A DNA stretch of 56,436 bases from contig VXRG01000073.1 of NCBI GenBank assembly GCA_009838625.1, positions 1-56,436 of the forward strand. Direction: 5' to 3'. The translations under genes were made by a program, and so were the position numbers. Each line of letters starts with the position of its first letter. Within the stretch, counting starts at the first letter, position 1. The notes under the pieces are model-generated. The model saw only the letters and a program-made list of their open reading frames with translations. It was not told the DNA's origin and ran no database searches. Origin of the DNA: Caldilineaceae bacterium SB0664_bin_27 (lineage in GTDB: Bacteria > Chloroflexota > Anaerolineae > Caldilineales > Caldilineaceae). Shown here piece after piece: positions 39,487-48,062 of the stretch.

Positions 39487-40449
39487 GTGCGATACGAAGT
39501 GCCGATTACAGAGGGGTTGATAGACGAACTCTTCCCCTTTTGGGCGTCCATTTTCGGGGAGGTATTGCCAGACATTGCTCGAGAAGTATTCCTTGGGGCT
39601 GAAGATGCCTATAACGGGGGCACGCTTTATTTGCGGAGGGAGAGCGGGCGTCTGGCAAGCACGTGCTTCACGATGCAGTCAAAGACGGTACCGAGCCTGG
39701 CAGGTTTCAGCGAAGTCGCCACGGACCCGCAGTTTCGGGGAAGAGGCATTGCGACAGAACTGTGCGGTCGGGCCGTGGAGGATTTTAGGGCGGCAGGCGG
39801 CGAGGCGTTCTTCCTGGGGACGGTCAACCCCGCCGCGGCGCGGGTCTACCACCGGCTTGGATGGCGTAAGCTGGCCGGAGCCAATGTGATGGCGAATATA
39901 CTCAGCGGGGAATCTCCCGAGGTATTCCTGGTGGACTACTTTTCAGGTGAGGGTGCGACTGTGGTGGAGGCGTCAGCGGCGGACCGTATTCCGATGATCC
40001 CGTTGATCCTTTGCCCGCATGACTGGCAAGTGCTGGACGGGAACACCAAGGTGTGTTCAACTCGGTACGCCACACAGAATTCGTGTATGGGTCTGTACGT
40101 GCGCTATGAACGGATTCAGATGGGCGGCGGCGTCTGGTTCGCGGCGAGGACGGCGGAGAAGAAGGTGGTCGGGCTGTCGACTGCACGTCGAGATGAGGAG
40201 GGTGCGTTTCAGATTGATGCATTCGCGCATGCGCGCTTTGCGGAGGTCTGGGAAGAGCTTACGCAGGCGGCGGTGGGCTGGTCTCAGGATCGGGGCGAAG
40301 GCGGATGCTATGCCGTCATTTCGGTAGAGGATGAGGAAAAGCAGTCCTGGTTCGAGTCGCTGGGATTTAGAAGGGCAGGTTCGGGTGAAGAGTTTGAACT
40401 GGAAGGAAGACGGGTGGCTTCGGTGAGGATGGAGAAGGGCTCCGCGTAA
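39487..40449 (+). CDS. GNAT-family N-acetyltransferase
   Basis: 320 aa from a GTG that lies 9 bases after a GAGGGGG site (a TTG at 39478 is too close to it). The acetyl-CoA loop RGRGIATELCGRAV lies near residues 82-95, and the N-terminal half ends with NPAAARVYHRLGWRKL, as in GNAT enzymes. The C-terminal half (about 145-320) has no recognised motif and may be a second, degenerate GNAT fold. The substrate is unknown. A strong terminator follows 23 bases after the stop. Confidence 0.82.
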   Translation: MRYEVPITEGLIDELFPFWASIFGEVLPDIAREVFLGAEDAYNGGTLYLRRESGRLASTCFTMQSKTVPSLAGFSEVATDPQFRGRGIATELCGRAVEDFRAAGGEAFFLGTVNPAAARVYHRLGWRKLAGANVMANILSGESPEVFLVDYFSGEGATVVEASAADRIPMIPLILCPHDWQVLDGNTKVCSTRYATQNSCMGLYVRYERIQMGGGVWFAARTAEKKVVGLSTARRDEEGAFQIDAFAHARFAEVWEELTQAAVGWSQDRGEGGCYAVISVEDEEKQSWFESLGFRRAGSGEEFELEGRRVASVRMEKGSA

Positions 40450-40472
40450 GCAGTAGCATAACTTGGGATGAC

Positions 40473-40505
40473 AAGGCGGCTGGCCGAGTGGCAGCCGCCT
40501 TTTGT
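40473..40505 (+). terminator. Intrinsic terminator after the GNAT gene
   Basis: aaggcggctg (40473-40482) pairs with cagccgcctt (40492-40501), a 10-bp GC-rich stem with a 9-base loop and a ttttgttt tail. It lies between the convergent GNAT and PhyH genes. Confidence 0.85.
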
Positions 40506-40607
40506 TTGGGAATCCTCTTTTCTTCAGGAACGTGCCTGCCACCAGAGCAGAAAAACGCGGGCGCTTCAGACCCACGAAGAGACGAGCGAAAGCAGGAAAT
40601 TCAGCTC

Positions 40608-41495
40608 CTACCCCATCATGGCGTCTTCGCCTCTCCATTCAGTGTCGATACCAACATAGTCCTTGACCAACGGCTGCAGATGATCCGGGAAGTCTTTGAG
40701 GAAGGTCTTTGCGGCCTCTGAAAGCGGCCAGGGCGCGTTTACAGGGTATCCGCGGGGGCGTAAGCCGATGCCGCAGGAAAGGCGGACGCGGTCGATGCGG
40801 TTTGGGAAGGCGGAGTGGTAGGTGCGGGAGGCGAAGATGATTTCGTCGCCCGGGTCGGTGAAGAGGGGCACCATTCCGGGAAAGTCGAAGCCGACGTAGC
40901 CTTTGGGCTCGGTGCCGATGCGATGGAAGGAACGCTGGTCGGGGGTCAATTTGAAGCCTTCGGGCCCTTCCCAACCTTCGAGGTGGGAATCTTCGACTAC
41001 GGCAAGCCCGCCGTGCCTGGGATGGGAGCCTGTGATATAGAACCAAAGGCCAGAGGGCCAAGGTCCGCGATTCAAAATGTCTCCTGAGAAAGCGGGCGGG
41101 CCGTCGGTGAAGCCGCAGAAATCGGAGTGCCATGTGAGGGGGTCGGAGCCGGGATTGCGGATGATGGCAGCAGTACGGTTGATGGTCAGCTCTTCTGCCT
41201 GGCAAAAGACGCGTTGCGCACGCATGAAGGGTTCGTGGTCGAACAGTTTCCACATGGCGGGGGAGTGTTCGATGAAGGATGTGTGGGTGAAGCTGTTGCC
41301 TTCGCCGAGCGAGTCGTCGGGGTCGATTATCCGTTTGACGGACTCTTGGAGCTCGGCCACGAGTTTATCGGTCAACACATTCTTGACGATGGCAAAGCCG
41401 TGGGCCTGCACGCAATCCTGTGCGGATTCCAGCTCGTCCAGCGTGAACTCATATTGGTAACCCAGATCTGGCTTCTGTATGTGGCTGTAATCCAT
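40608..41495 (-). CDS. Phytanoyl-CoA dioxygenase (PhyH)-family protein, copy 3 of 3
   Basis: 295 aa. Predicted Fe(II)/2-oxoglutarate dioxygenase. The metal triad is visible at His123/Asp125 (TWHSDFCGF) and His227 (RTYHSAFPN), with Arg238 as likely 2-oxoglutarate ligand. The first 30 residues (MDYSHI.KPDLGY.YEF) and the last five (DAMMG) are shared with the next two paralogues, marking a recent triplication. The ATG has an AGGAG site 6 bases upstream. It is last in an operon with an ABC importer, so its substrate is probably the imported compound or its product. PhyH proteins hydroxylate many small molecules, so phytanoyl-CoA itself is unlikely. Confidence 0.9.
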   Translation of the reverse strand: MDYSHIQKPDLGYQYEFTLDELESAQDCVQAHGFAIVKNVLTDKLVAELQESVKRIIDPDDSLGEGNSFTHTSFIEHSPAMWKLFDHEPFMRAQRVFCQAEELTINRTAAIIRNPGSDPLTWHSDFCGFTDGPPAFSGDILNRGPWPSGLWFYITGSHPRHGGLAVVEDSHLEGWEGPEGFKLTPDQRSFHRIGTEPKGYVGFDFPGMVPLFTDPGDEIIFASRTYHSAFPNRIDRVRLSCGIGLRPRGYPVNAPWPLSEAAKTFLKDFPDHLQPLVKDYVGIDTEWRGEDAMMG

Positions 41496-41671
41496 TCAAT
41501 TCTCCTTCTCAGGTAAGGCTTGAGGTGGTGACGTGTTGGCCCAGTCAGTATAGGGCCATTCACGTTTGACTCTCTGCCGACTCAGGGCTTAAGGCAGCTG
41601 TTTATGAAACGCTTCCCAGGGATTCGGATTGTGGGACGGCGTCCAGGCGGCACCCAAGCTCTCTTGATTTC

Positions 41672-42559
41672 TTATCCCATCATAGCTCCATCGCCACTCC
41701 AGTCGTCGTCGATGCCGACGTAGCCCTCAACAAACGGTCGCATTCGTTGTGGTAAAGCATTCAGGAAAGCCTGCGCGTCCTGCGAGAGGGGCCACGGCGC
41801 TTGAATTTTGAAGTCACGCGGGCGGTAGATGATGGCACAGGAAAGCCGAACGCGATTAGTGCGATTGGGGAAGGCGGCGTGGTAGGTACGGGAAGCAAAC
41901 ACGATCTGGTCGCACGGATCGGTGAAGACAGGCACAAGGCCGGGCACGTCGAAACCTACGTATCTTTGCGGTTCGGTCCCTTTCTTGTGAAAGGAGCGCC
42001 GATCCGGCGTGAATTGGAATCCATCTGGTGGCGACCAGTCCTCCAAGTGAGAGTCTTCGATGAGTGCAAGGCCACCATGCCCGGGATTGGAGCCGGTGAT
42101 ATAGAACCATAGGCCGGACGGCCAAGGGCCGCGGTTCAGGACGTCTCCTGAGAAAGTACGGGGGCCGTTTGAGAAGCCACAGAAGTCGGAGTGCCATGCG
42201 AGCGGCGCGGAGCCGGGATTGCGCAGGATTGCTGCAGTGCGGAGGATGGACAGGTCCTCCGACTGGCACAAGGTGCGCTGTGCGCGCATATAGGGTCCAT
42301 TGTCGAGCAGCTTCCACATGGCAGGGGAGTGTTCGATGAAGTGGGAATGGGTGAAGCTGTTCCCGTTTCCCAACGTGTCTTCCGGGTCGAGAACCTGTTG
42401 GACCGACTCCTGGAGCTCTTGCACCAGTTCATACGAGAGTACATTCTTGATGATGGCAAAGCCGTGCGCCTCGACACACTGGTGCGCGGCGTCCGATTCG
42501 TCGAGTGTGAATTCGTAGCGGTAGCCCAGTTCGGGCTTTGGGATGTGGCTATAGTCCAT
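41672..42559 (-). CDS. PhyH-family dioxygenase, copy 2 of 3
   Basis: 295 aa, same length as copy 3 and clearly its paralogue. His123/Asp125 lie in AWHSDFCGF, and the distal His in RTYHAAFPN with RVRLS after it. The substrate loop differs: NGPRTFSGDVLNRG and a PPDGFQFTPDRR segment, and the C-terminal IIYRPRDFKIQ region is not identical to its neighbours. These differences lie around the active site and suggest three related substrates or stereochemistries. It begins 140 bases after copy 1. Confidence 0.9.
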   Translation of the reverse strand: MDYSHIPKPELGYRYEFTLDESDAAHQCVEAHGFAIIKNVLSYELVQELQESVQQVLDPEDTLGNGNSFTHSHFIEHSPAMWKLLDNGPYMRAQRTLCQSEDLSILRTAAILRNPGSAPLAWHSDFCGFSNGPRTFSGDVLNRGPWPSGLWFYITGSNPGHGGLALIEDSHLEDWSPPDGFQFTPDRRSFHKKGTEPQRYVGFDVPGLVPVFTDPCDQIVFASRTYHAAFPNRTNRVRLSCAIIYRPRDFKIQAPWPLSQDAQAFLNALPQRMRPFVEGYVGIDDDWSGDGAMMG

Positions 42560-42699
42560 TCAGTTCTCCGACTGAAGCAGGTTTATCCTGTACTGGCAGG
42601 GCGGCCCCGCTCTGAAAGACGCGACCTTCTACCAGAAAGAGCAGTCTTCGATTGTGGGGAAGCAGCTGCAGATCGCAAGTGGCTGCTGAAGGCTCAGCA

Positions 42700-43605
42700 C
42701 TAGCCCATCATGGCGTCGGCTTGCGGTTCGGCGTCGTCGGGCCGCCAGTCGTTTTGAATGCCGGTATATTCCTCCACGTAGTGCTGATAACGCTCTGGAA
42801 GCGCCTTAATGAAGGACTTCGCGGTATCGGGGAGAGGCCAGGGCGCGTCGATCTTGAATTCCTTAGGGCGGAAGCCGACGCCGCAGGAGAGACGGACGCG
42901 GTCGATGCGGTTGGGGAAGGCAGCGTGGTATGTGCGGGTGGCGAAGACAAGCTGGTCAGTTGGCTCGCCGAAGAGCGGTACCATGCCGGGCACGTCGAAG
43001 CCGACGTAGTTGTGCGGCTCAGTTCCTTTTGGGTGGAATGAGCGCTTGTCCGGGGTCAACTGGAATCCCTCGGGCCCTTCCCAGTCTAAACCGTGCGAAT
43101 CCTCAATGACGGCGAGGCCGCCGTGCTTGGGGAAGGAGCCGGTGATGTAGAACCAGAGCCCGGAGGGCAAGTTAAACTTATTGAGCACATCTCCCGCGTT
43201 TTGCGGAGGACCCTCCGCAAATCCATGCCAGTCCGTGTGCCACCCCAGTGGATCGGAGCCGGGATTGCGGATAATTGCGGCGGAGCGGTGAATGGTCAGC
43301 CCGCCATCACCGCAATAAAAGCGGTTCACTCGCATGAACGGCTCGTGGTCGAACAGCTTCCAAGTGGCGGGGGAATGCTCTACGAAAGCGGTGTGGGTAA
43401 AGCTGTTGCCCTCGCCCAGCGTGCCGTCCGGATCGAGGACTTCAACGACGGACTTGCTAAGATCTTCGACCAATTCTTCAGTCAACACGTTCTTTATTAT
43501 GGCAAAGCCGTGGGCTTCGACACATTCGTTCATGGCATCCAATTCATCGATGCTGAACTCGTAGCGATAGCCCAGGTCCGGTTTCTCAATGTGACTGTAA
43601 TCCAT
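42700..43605 (-). CDS. PhyH-family dioxygenase, copy 1 of 3
   Basis: 301 aa. Metal triad at His123/Asp125 (GWHTDWHGF) and a distal His in RTYHAAFPN. Compared with copies 2 and 3 it has W-H after the Asp instead of F-C, KFNLPSG instead of RGPWPSG, and a slightly longer C-terminus that still ends DAMMG. It is the copy nearest to the permease genes (30 bases downstream) and therefore the likely founder of the set. Function as for the other copies: hydroxylation by O2 and 2-oxoglutarate, substrate unknown. Confidence 0.9.
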   Translation of the reverse strand: MDYSHIEKPDLGYRYEFSIDELDAMNECVEAHGFAIIKNVLTEELVEDLSKSVVEVLDPDGTLGEGNSFTHTAFVEHSPATWKLFDHEPFMRVNRFYCGDGGLTIHRSAAIIRNPGSDPLGWHTDWHGFAEGPPQNAGDVLNKFNLPSGLWFYITGSFPKHGGLAVIEDSHGLDWEGPEGFQLTPDKRSFHPKGTEPHNYVGFDVPGMVPLFGEPTDQLVFATRTYHAAFPNRIDRVRLSCGVGFRPKEFKIDAPWPLPDTAKSFIKALPERYQHYVEEYTGIQNDWRPDDAEPQADAMMG

Positions 43606-43635
43606 GGAAAGCTCCCTGCGATAAGGCTGGCCGAC

Positions 43636-44556
43636 TTATCCCTTCAGTGACCCGATGGTGATCCCCTGTATCATCTGCTTTTGCATCATTATGAAGGCGA
43701 CGATCGGTAGGACGGACATCAGAATTGCGGCAGACATACCAATTCCATAGGCGGGGCCAGTGCCCTTCAACTGGAACATGATGATGGATACGCCCACGGG
43801 CATGGTGTAAATATTGGGCTTATTGAGTACCAGCAGCGGCCAAAGGAAGTCATTCCAGTGGTAGGTAAAGGTGAAGATAGCGAGCGTCGCCAGAACCGGC
43901 CTGGACAGCGGGAGCGTGATCGTATACCAGAGCTGCAGCTCATGCGCGCCGTCGATGCGGGCGGCCTGGAACAGTTCGTCGGGCAGGGTGACTGCGAACT
44001 GGCGGAAGAGGAAAAGGGCAAAGGGAGAGGCAAGCCCGGGCAGGATCAGGGCCCAGTAGGTATCGTGCATGCCGAGTTTCAAGGTCAGGACATAGGAGGC
44101 GATGAGTGTCGACCAGGCCGGAACAAGCATCGTGCTGATAATGAGCCAGAAGAGTTTGTCGCGTAGGGGAAACTGCTTGCGGGCAAAGCTATAGCCGGCC
44201 AAGGAGGCCACGAGAACAACCCCGAACGTAAAGACTGCGCCGGTGAATACGCTGTTCCAGAACCAGCGCAGTACAGGAGAGTTGGCAACGCCGCTGCCAG
44301 TCATCAGGTCGATATAGTTTTTGAGCACGGGCCGCGTCAACACAAAGGATGGGGGGATTGTGGCAACGTCTGACGGATGTTTGAAACTGGTAATGAGAGC
44401 CCAGTAGAGTGGGAAGAGGGAGACGGCGGCAAGCACGAGGATCATCAGGAGCGCAATGTAGCGCCATACGCTGGCCGCTCCCTCGGGAAGCAGGCGCAAT
44501 TGGAGCGTCTCAATAAGTGAAGGCGTCTGTCTGTTCAGCCTGGATTGGGTCGCCAT
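43636..44556 (-). CDS. ABC transporter permease (carbohydrate type, MalG-like)
   Basis: 306 aa. Six predicted membrane helices with the cytoplasmic EAA loop (QAARIDGAHELQLWYTITLPL) that contacts the ATPase. The short periplasmic end and TQSR N-terminus are typical for MalG/UgpE-type proteins. It follows the other permease by 15 bases. The cognate ATPase gene is not in the window, so a shared MsmK-type ATPase elsewhere is assumed. Confidence 0.92.
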   Translation of the reverse strand: MATQSRLNRQTPSLIETLQLRLLPEGAASVWRYIALLMILVLAAVSLFPLYWALITSFKHPSDVATIPPSFVLTRPVLKNYIDLMTGSGVANSPVLRWFWNSVFTGAVFTFGVVLVASLAGYSFARKQFPLRDKLFWLIISTMLVPAWSTLIASYVLTLKLGMHDTYWALILPGLASPFALFLFRQFAVTLPDELFQAARIDGAHELQLWYTITLPLSRPVLATLAIFTFTYHWNDFLWPLLVLNKPNIYTMPVGVSIIMFQLKGTGPAYGIGMSAAILMSVLPIVAFIMMQKQMIQGITIGSLKG

Positions 44557-44571
44557 ATTAGGGCCTACGGA

Positions 44572-45516
44572 TCAGAATTCCACAACCTGGGAAAAGCGTC
44601 GGAATTGGAAGATGGTAAAGCCGACGGTCGCCACCAGGAGAAGCAGTCCTGCGGCGGCGGCGGTGCCGGCGTTGGCGTAGAAGATTAACTGGTTGTAGAT
44701 GTAGTAACCAACAGTAATCGTGCTATAAACGGGCCCGCCTCGAGTAAGTACATAGATAGGCACGAATACCTGTAGGGCGCCGAGGGTGGAAACGACAATT
44801 ACGTACAGCATTGCGGGTGTGAGGAGCGGCAACGTGATCGACCAGTGCTTGCGCCAGAAGGCGGCGCCGTCGACGGCGGCCGCGTCGTACAGGCTGGAAG
44901 GGATGCTCAGGAGAGCCGCGCAGAAGATGATAATGGCCACGCCATTGCTGGACACTATGGCCATACCCGCCAATGAGGGCAGTGCGGCATATATGTTCCC
45001 GAGCCAGTTGACCGGTTCCAAATTGACAAGAGAGAGGGCGTAGTTGAGGACACCCACATGGAAGTCAAAGACAAAGCGCCAGATAATGGCTACTGCCAAG
45101 CCGGAGATGACACCAGGGAGGTAGAATGCGGCCTGGAAGAAGCCGCGCAATTGGGAACTGCGTAGGGAGACGATCAGCACTGCTGTAAGGAGGGAAAGAG
45201 CAGTCGAGATGGGGACGACCATCAGCGCGTAGTAGAAGGAGTTGAACATCGCCTTCTGGGCGCTGTCCATCTCGACGACGTCAGCATAGTTCTGAAGGCC
45301 CACAAACTCGGTGGTCCCGCGCGGAGCCCAGTCGACGACACTCAGCCAGATGACCATACCGTAGGGAAAGAGGAAGAATACAGCGAAGAAGGCCATGAAA
45401 GGCAGGATCAGCAGGTAGCCCCACAGTATCTCAGTTTGGGAAACCGTCAGGCGCGGCCACGGGAACATCCTTGTCCCCTGGCGCAAACCGCCACCAATTT
45501 TGTCTACGCGATCCAT
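44572..45516 (-). CDS. ABC transporter permease (carbohydrate type, MalF/UgpA-like)
   Basis: 314 aa from the ATG at 45516. The frame reaches back to 45552, but that part lies within the stem-loop between this gene and the binding-protein gene. An internal Met at 45468 is another possibility with an AGGGG site. Six helices and an EAA loop (DAAAVDGAAFWRKHWSITLPL) identify the family. Partner of the MalG-like permease and of the binding protein upstream. Confidence 0.9.
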   Translation of the reverse strand: MDRVDKIGGGLRQGTRMFPWPRLTVSQTEILWGYLLILPFMAFFAVFFLFPYGMVIWLSVVDWAPRGTTEFVGLQNYADVVEMDSAQKAMFNSFYYALMVVPISTALSLLTAVLIVSLRSSQLRGFFQAAFYLPGVISGLAVAIIWRFVFDFHVGVLNYALSLVNLEPVNWLGNIYAALPSLAGMAIVSSNGVAIIIFCAALLSIPSSLYDAAAVDGAAFWRKHWSITLPLLTPAMLYVIVVSTLGALQVFVPIYVLTRGGPVYSTITVGYYIYNQLIFYANAGTAAAAGLLLLVATVGFTIFQFRRFSQVVEF

Positions 45517-45532
45517 ATTGTGTGGAATGATG

Positions 45533-45578
45533 TACTGCGTATTGCAAGACAACCCGGAGGCGTTTGCAATACGCAGTA
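45533..45578 (-). promoter_or_regulatory. Perfect 15-bp intergenic stem-loop (mRNA stabiliser)
   Basis: Arms 45533-45547 and 45564-45578 are exact 15-base complements around a 16-base loop. It begins 14 bases after the binding-protein stop codon and has no T-run after it, so it is not an intrinsic terminator. In known sugar ABC operons such a stem protects the binding-protein mRNA and lowers permease expression; that role is inferred here. Confidence 0.75.
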
Positions 45579-45592
45579 GTAGTCGTTCTCGT

Positions 45593-46984
45593 TTAGACGA
45601 ACCAATCCAGCTTGCTGATGGCGTCGCAGAAGTCGGCTACGGCTTCTTCCGGCGGTGTGGGCAGGAAGATCTTCTGATGCACCAGCTCGAGCTGTTCCAC
45701 GGTCTCACGGGCGCGTCCGCCATGGGCCGACGCTCGCTGCCTGCCATAGGGAATATAGTGCTCGTGATGCCATTCCAACATGGGGTTGCTGACGCTTTCA
45801 ATGGCCGACACTCGGGCAGGAAGCAGATACTGTGCCAACCAGGTCTGGTTCTCCCTGTTGGAGAGCCAGAGCGCGAAGTCGATCGAAGGGCCGATCTCGC
45901 TGGTGTCACCAGTATTGAAGACCTGTGAATTTACGTCCAGATTCGGCCCACCCCAGTAGAGGGAGTGCGGGACGCCAGGGTTGGTGGGGGGCTGGACAAA
46001 CATCCACCTTATGTCGCGCTCAGTGTCGGTGACGATCAGTGTATCCGGATCGACTTCGAGGCCGGGACGCTGCGACCAACCGATGCTGGGGCCGATGCCG
46101 CCAAGGAGGGACTTCTGGAAGAAATAGTCCCAGCGGCTGGCGCTGAGGCCGGCCGGATTTGGGATAACCCCGTGCACGAAGTAGAGATCCTGCAGCCATT
46201 GCAGCCAGGCGATGCCTTCTTCTTCGCCCAGCTTGCAGGCCCACTGGCCGTCTCTGAGCTCGACTGTGTCGGTTCCCCAATTCCAGCTGAGGACCTGGTC
46301 CGGCCAGTAGAAGAAGGGGTTTGTTTCCTGGGATGAGAATACGCCGCCCCAGACCTGCGTGCCATCATCGCGTTCGAAGGTGCAGGCCTGCATCATGGCC
46401 AGGTAGTCGTCGAAGTTCCAGGTTCGCGCCGGCGCTTCAGGGAGCATGTGGGATACACCGGCCTCTTCCACGATATCGAGATTGAGGACCATGCCATTGG
46501 CAAGGGTATAGAAGGGCACCATGTAGTTCTTGCCGCGGAAGAGCATGCCGTCATACCAACCTGGAGGCAGGTCATCCTTGAATTCCTGTGGCAACTCGAT
46601 TTCCACGGCAGCGTCACTCTGCAGTGCCAGGATGATACCGTCAACGCTGGCGCGCAGAATGATGTTAGGGGGATTGCCGGAGGAGATGGAGGTCTGCACC
46701 TTTACAATCGAGTCCCAACCCATAGCCTGGTAAGCGATCGTAACGCCTTCGGTCTCTTCGGAGTAGACGTCGGCCCGCTCCTGCTCCCAGGTCCCATGGG
46801 GATAGAGATCGCCGGGCAGGCCCAGGCCGAATGACCACCACTGGAGCTCTACTGGAGCCATCGCGGCTTCGCTTTCCCCTCCATCGGCGTCTGGAGCCGG
46901 GGCTACACAGGCTGCAAGGGCGGCGGCACCGCTTGTCATCGCCGCGGCTTTCAAGAAATCACGTCTTGATAGGTTGCGTTGCAT
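45593..46984 (-). CDS. ABC transporter substrate-binding lipoprotein (Tat signal)
   Basis: 463 aa. The N-terminus carries a twin-arginine motif SRRDFLK (residues 6-12), a hydrophobic stretch and a lipobox LAAC with Cys26, followed by an acidic/Gly/Ser-rich linker. The mature part is a family-1 extracellular solute-binding protein (VELQWWSFG, VQTSISSGNPPNIILRAS and a long C-lobe). Folding before export through Tat is implied. First gene of the operon, with a consensus promoter and a GAGGAG site. Sugar-type ligand is inferred from the family. Confidence 0.92.
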   Translation of the reverse strand: MQRNLSRRDFLKAAAMTSGAAALAACVAPAPDADGGESEAAMAPVELQWWSFGLGLPGDLYPHGTWEQERADVYSEETEGVTIAYQAMGWDSIVKVQTSISSGNPPNIILRASVDGIILALQSDAAVEIELPQEFKDDLPPGWYDGMLFRGKNYMVPFYTLANGMVLNLDIVEEAGVSHMLPEAPARTWNFDDYLAMMQACTFERDDGTQVWGGVFSSQETNPFFYWPDQVLSWNWGTDTVELRDGQWACKLGEEEGIAWLQWLQDLYFVHGVIPNPAGLSASRWDYFFQKSLLGGIGPSIGWSQRPGLEVDPDTLIVTDTERDIRWMFVQPPTNPGVPHSLYWGGPNLDVNSQVFNTGDTSEIGPSIDFALWLSNRENQTWLAQYLLPARVSAIESVSNPMLEWHHEHYIPYGRQRASAHGGRARETVEQLELVHQKIFLPTPPEEAVADFCDAISKLDWFV

Positions 46985-47042
46985 GATTGCGTCTCCTCTT
47001 GGTGTTGAACGCCCACAGATGAACTGGGCGGGGACTGGATAG

Positions 47043-47070
47043 ATTATAAGCCTTCAATGACGGGTGTCAA
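47043..47070 (-). promoter_or_regulatory. Promoter of the ABC transporter-PhyH operon
   Basis: Perfect TTGACA (47065-47070) and perfect TATAAT (47043-47048) on the minus strand, 16 bases apart, about 60 bases before the binding-protein start. No operator symmetry is evident. Confidence 0.8.
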
Positions 47071-47210
47071 GTGGCGAAAATTCGGGGTTCTTCCACGTAC
47101 TCACAGGAAATAGCGACCCAACTGAATCAGCTGAGAGCATACTGCAGGCCCCGGTTCAACTGCGGAGAGCAGCCGGGGATGGTACGTGGCTTTTGGGCCC
47201 TTTTTTCAGA

Positions 47211-47930
47211 TCATTGAACAGCGCCATCGGTGCGCGCATGGCCGGCCAAAATCCGTACGACTTCAGAGTTACTTACCTGGCGGAAGTCATCATACCAGGC
47301 CCCGACCCCCCAGAAGGGGGAAGGCGATAGCAGGGCGATGGCGCGGCTGACGAGACTGGTGCGCGGCGAGGGCTCGGCGCCGTCGGCTGTAGTGGCAACT
47401 TGAGAGTTCAGCTCGGCGATGGTACGGGAGGGGGCGACGGGGACGGCGGGCACGATTTCTCGCGGCTGGCGATGGGCCAAGGCCTGGATGGCGGCGCGCA
47501 TGGAGGCACCGGTGGCCAAGCCGTCGTCGATCAAGAAGACTGTGCGTCCCCTGATTGGCGCAGGTGGGCGAGCGCGGCGGAAAAGCTGGGCGCGATGAGC
47601 GAGTTCACGCTGCTGTTGGCGCGAGATCTTACGGATACGATCCTTGTCCAACTGCTGTTGGGCAACGACCTTCTGATTGATCACCTGAACACCGCCTTCG
47701 GCAATAGCGCCGAATGCCAGTTCAGTCTGGCCGGGAACGCCGAGCTTGCGTACCAGCCAGACGTCTAAGGGCGCATTCAGAGCACGGGCGACCTCGCTGG
47801 CGACAGGCACACCTCCCCGCAGGAGGCCGAGGACCAGAGGATTGACAGCCTCCAACTCACGGAGCATTTGCCCGAGGAGCGCTCCGGCGTGGCGGCGGTT
47901 TCGGAAATGTTGAGGATTTGCGCTTGTCAC
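47211..47930 (-). CDS. Phosphoribosyltransferase-domain protein
   Basis: 239 aa. Type I phosphoribosyltransferase fold: LGLLRGGVPVA near residue 35, RKLGVPGQTELAFGAIAEGG, and the PRPP loop VFLIDDGLATGAS at 131-143. These proteins often recycle bases or act as stand-alone PRT of unknown substrate in bacteria. GTG start with an AGAGG site. It lies 132 bases downstream of the cytochrome c gene and may be the last gene of that operon by read-through; no functional link is obvious. Confidence 0.85.
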   Translation of the reverse strand: MTSANPQHFRNRRHAGALLGQMLRELEAVNPLVLGLLRGGVPVASEVARALNAPLDVWLVRKLGVPGQTELAFGAIAEGGVQVINQKVVAQQQLDKDRIRKISRQQQRELAHRAQLFRRARPPAPIRGRTVFLIDDGLATGASMRAAIQALAHRQPREIVPAVPVAPSRTIAELNSQVATTADGAEPSPRTSLVSRAIALLSPSPFWGVGAWYDDFRQVSNSEVVRILAGHARTDGAVQ

Positions 47931-48062
47931 GCAACAACCTCTGAGGCGGATGTTGCTGACGGACAGGTGGAAAGAGAAGGAAACAGCGAGAGAATGGCGA
48001 AAGATTCAGGAGGAACACGGAGCGAAGAAGCCGCTCCACTCCCCTCGCTCTTTGCTTCTCGG

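Noticed and set aside
40639..41253. Minus-strand Arg/Pro/Leu-rich frame inside the PhyH copy 3 gene
   Set aside because: Overlaps the PhyH gene on the same strand in another frame; codon shadow.
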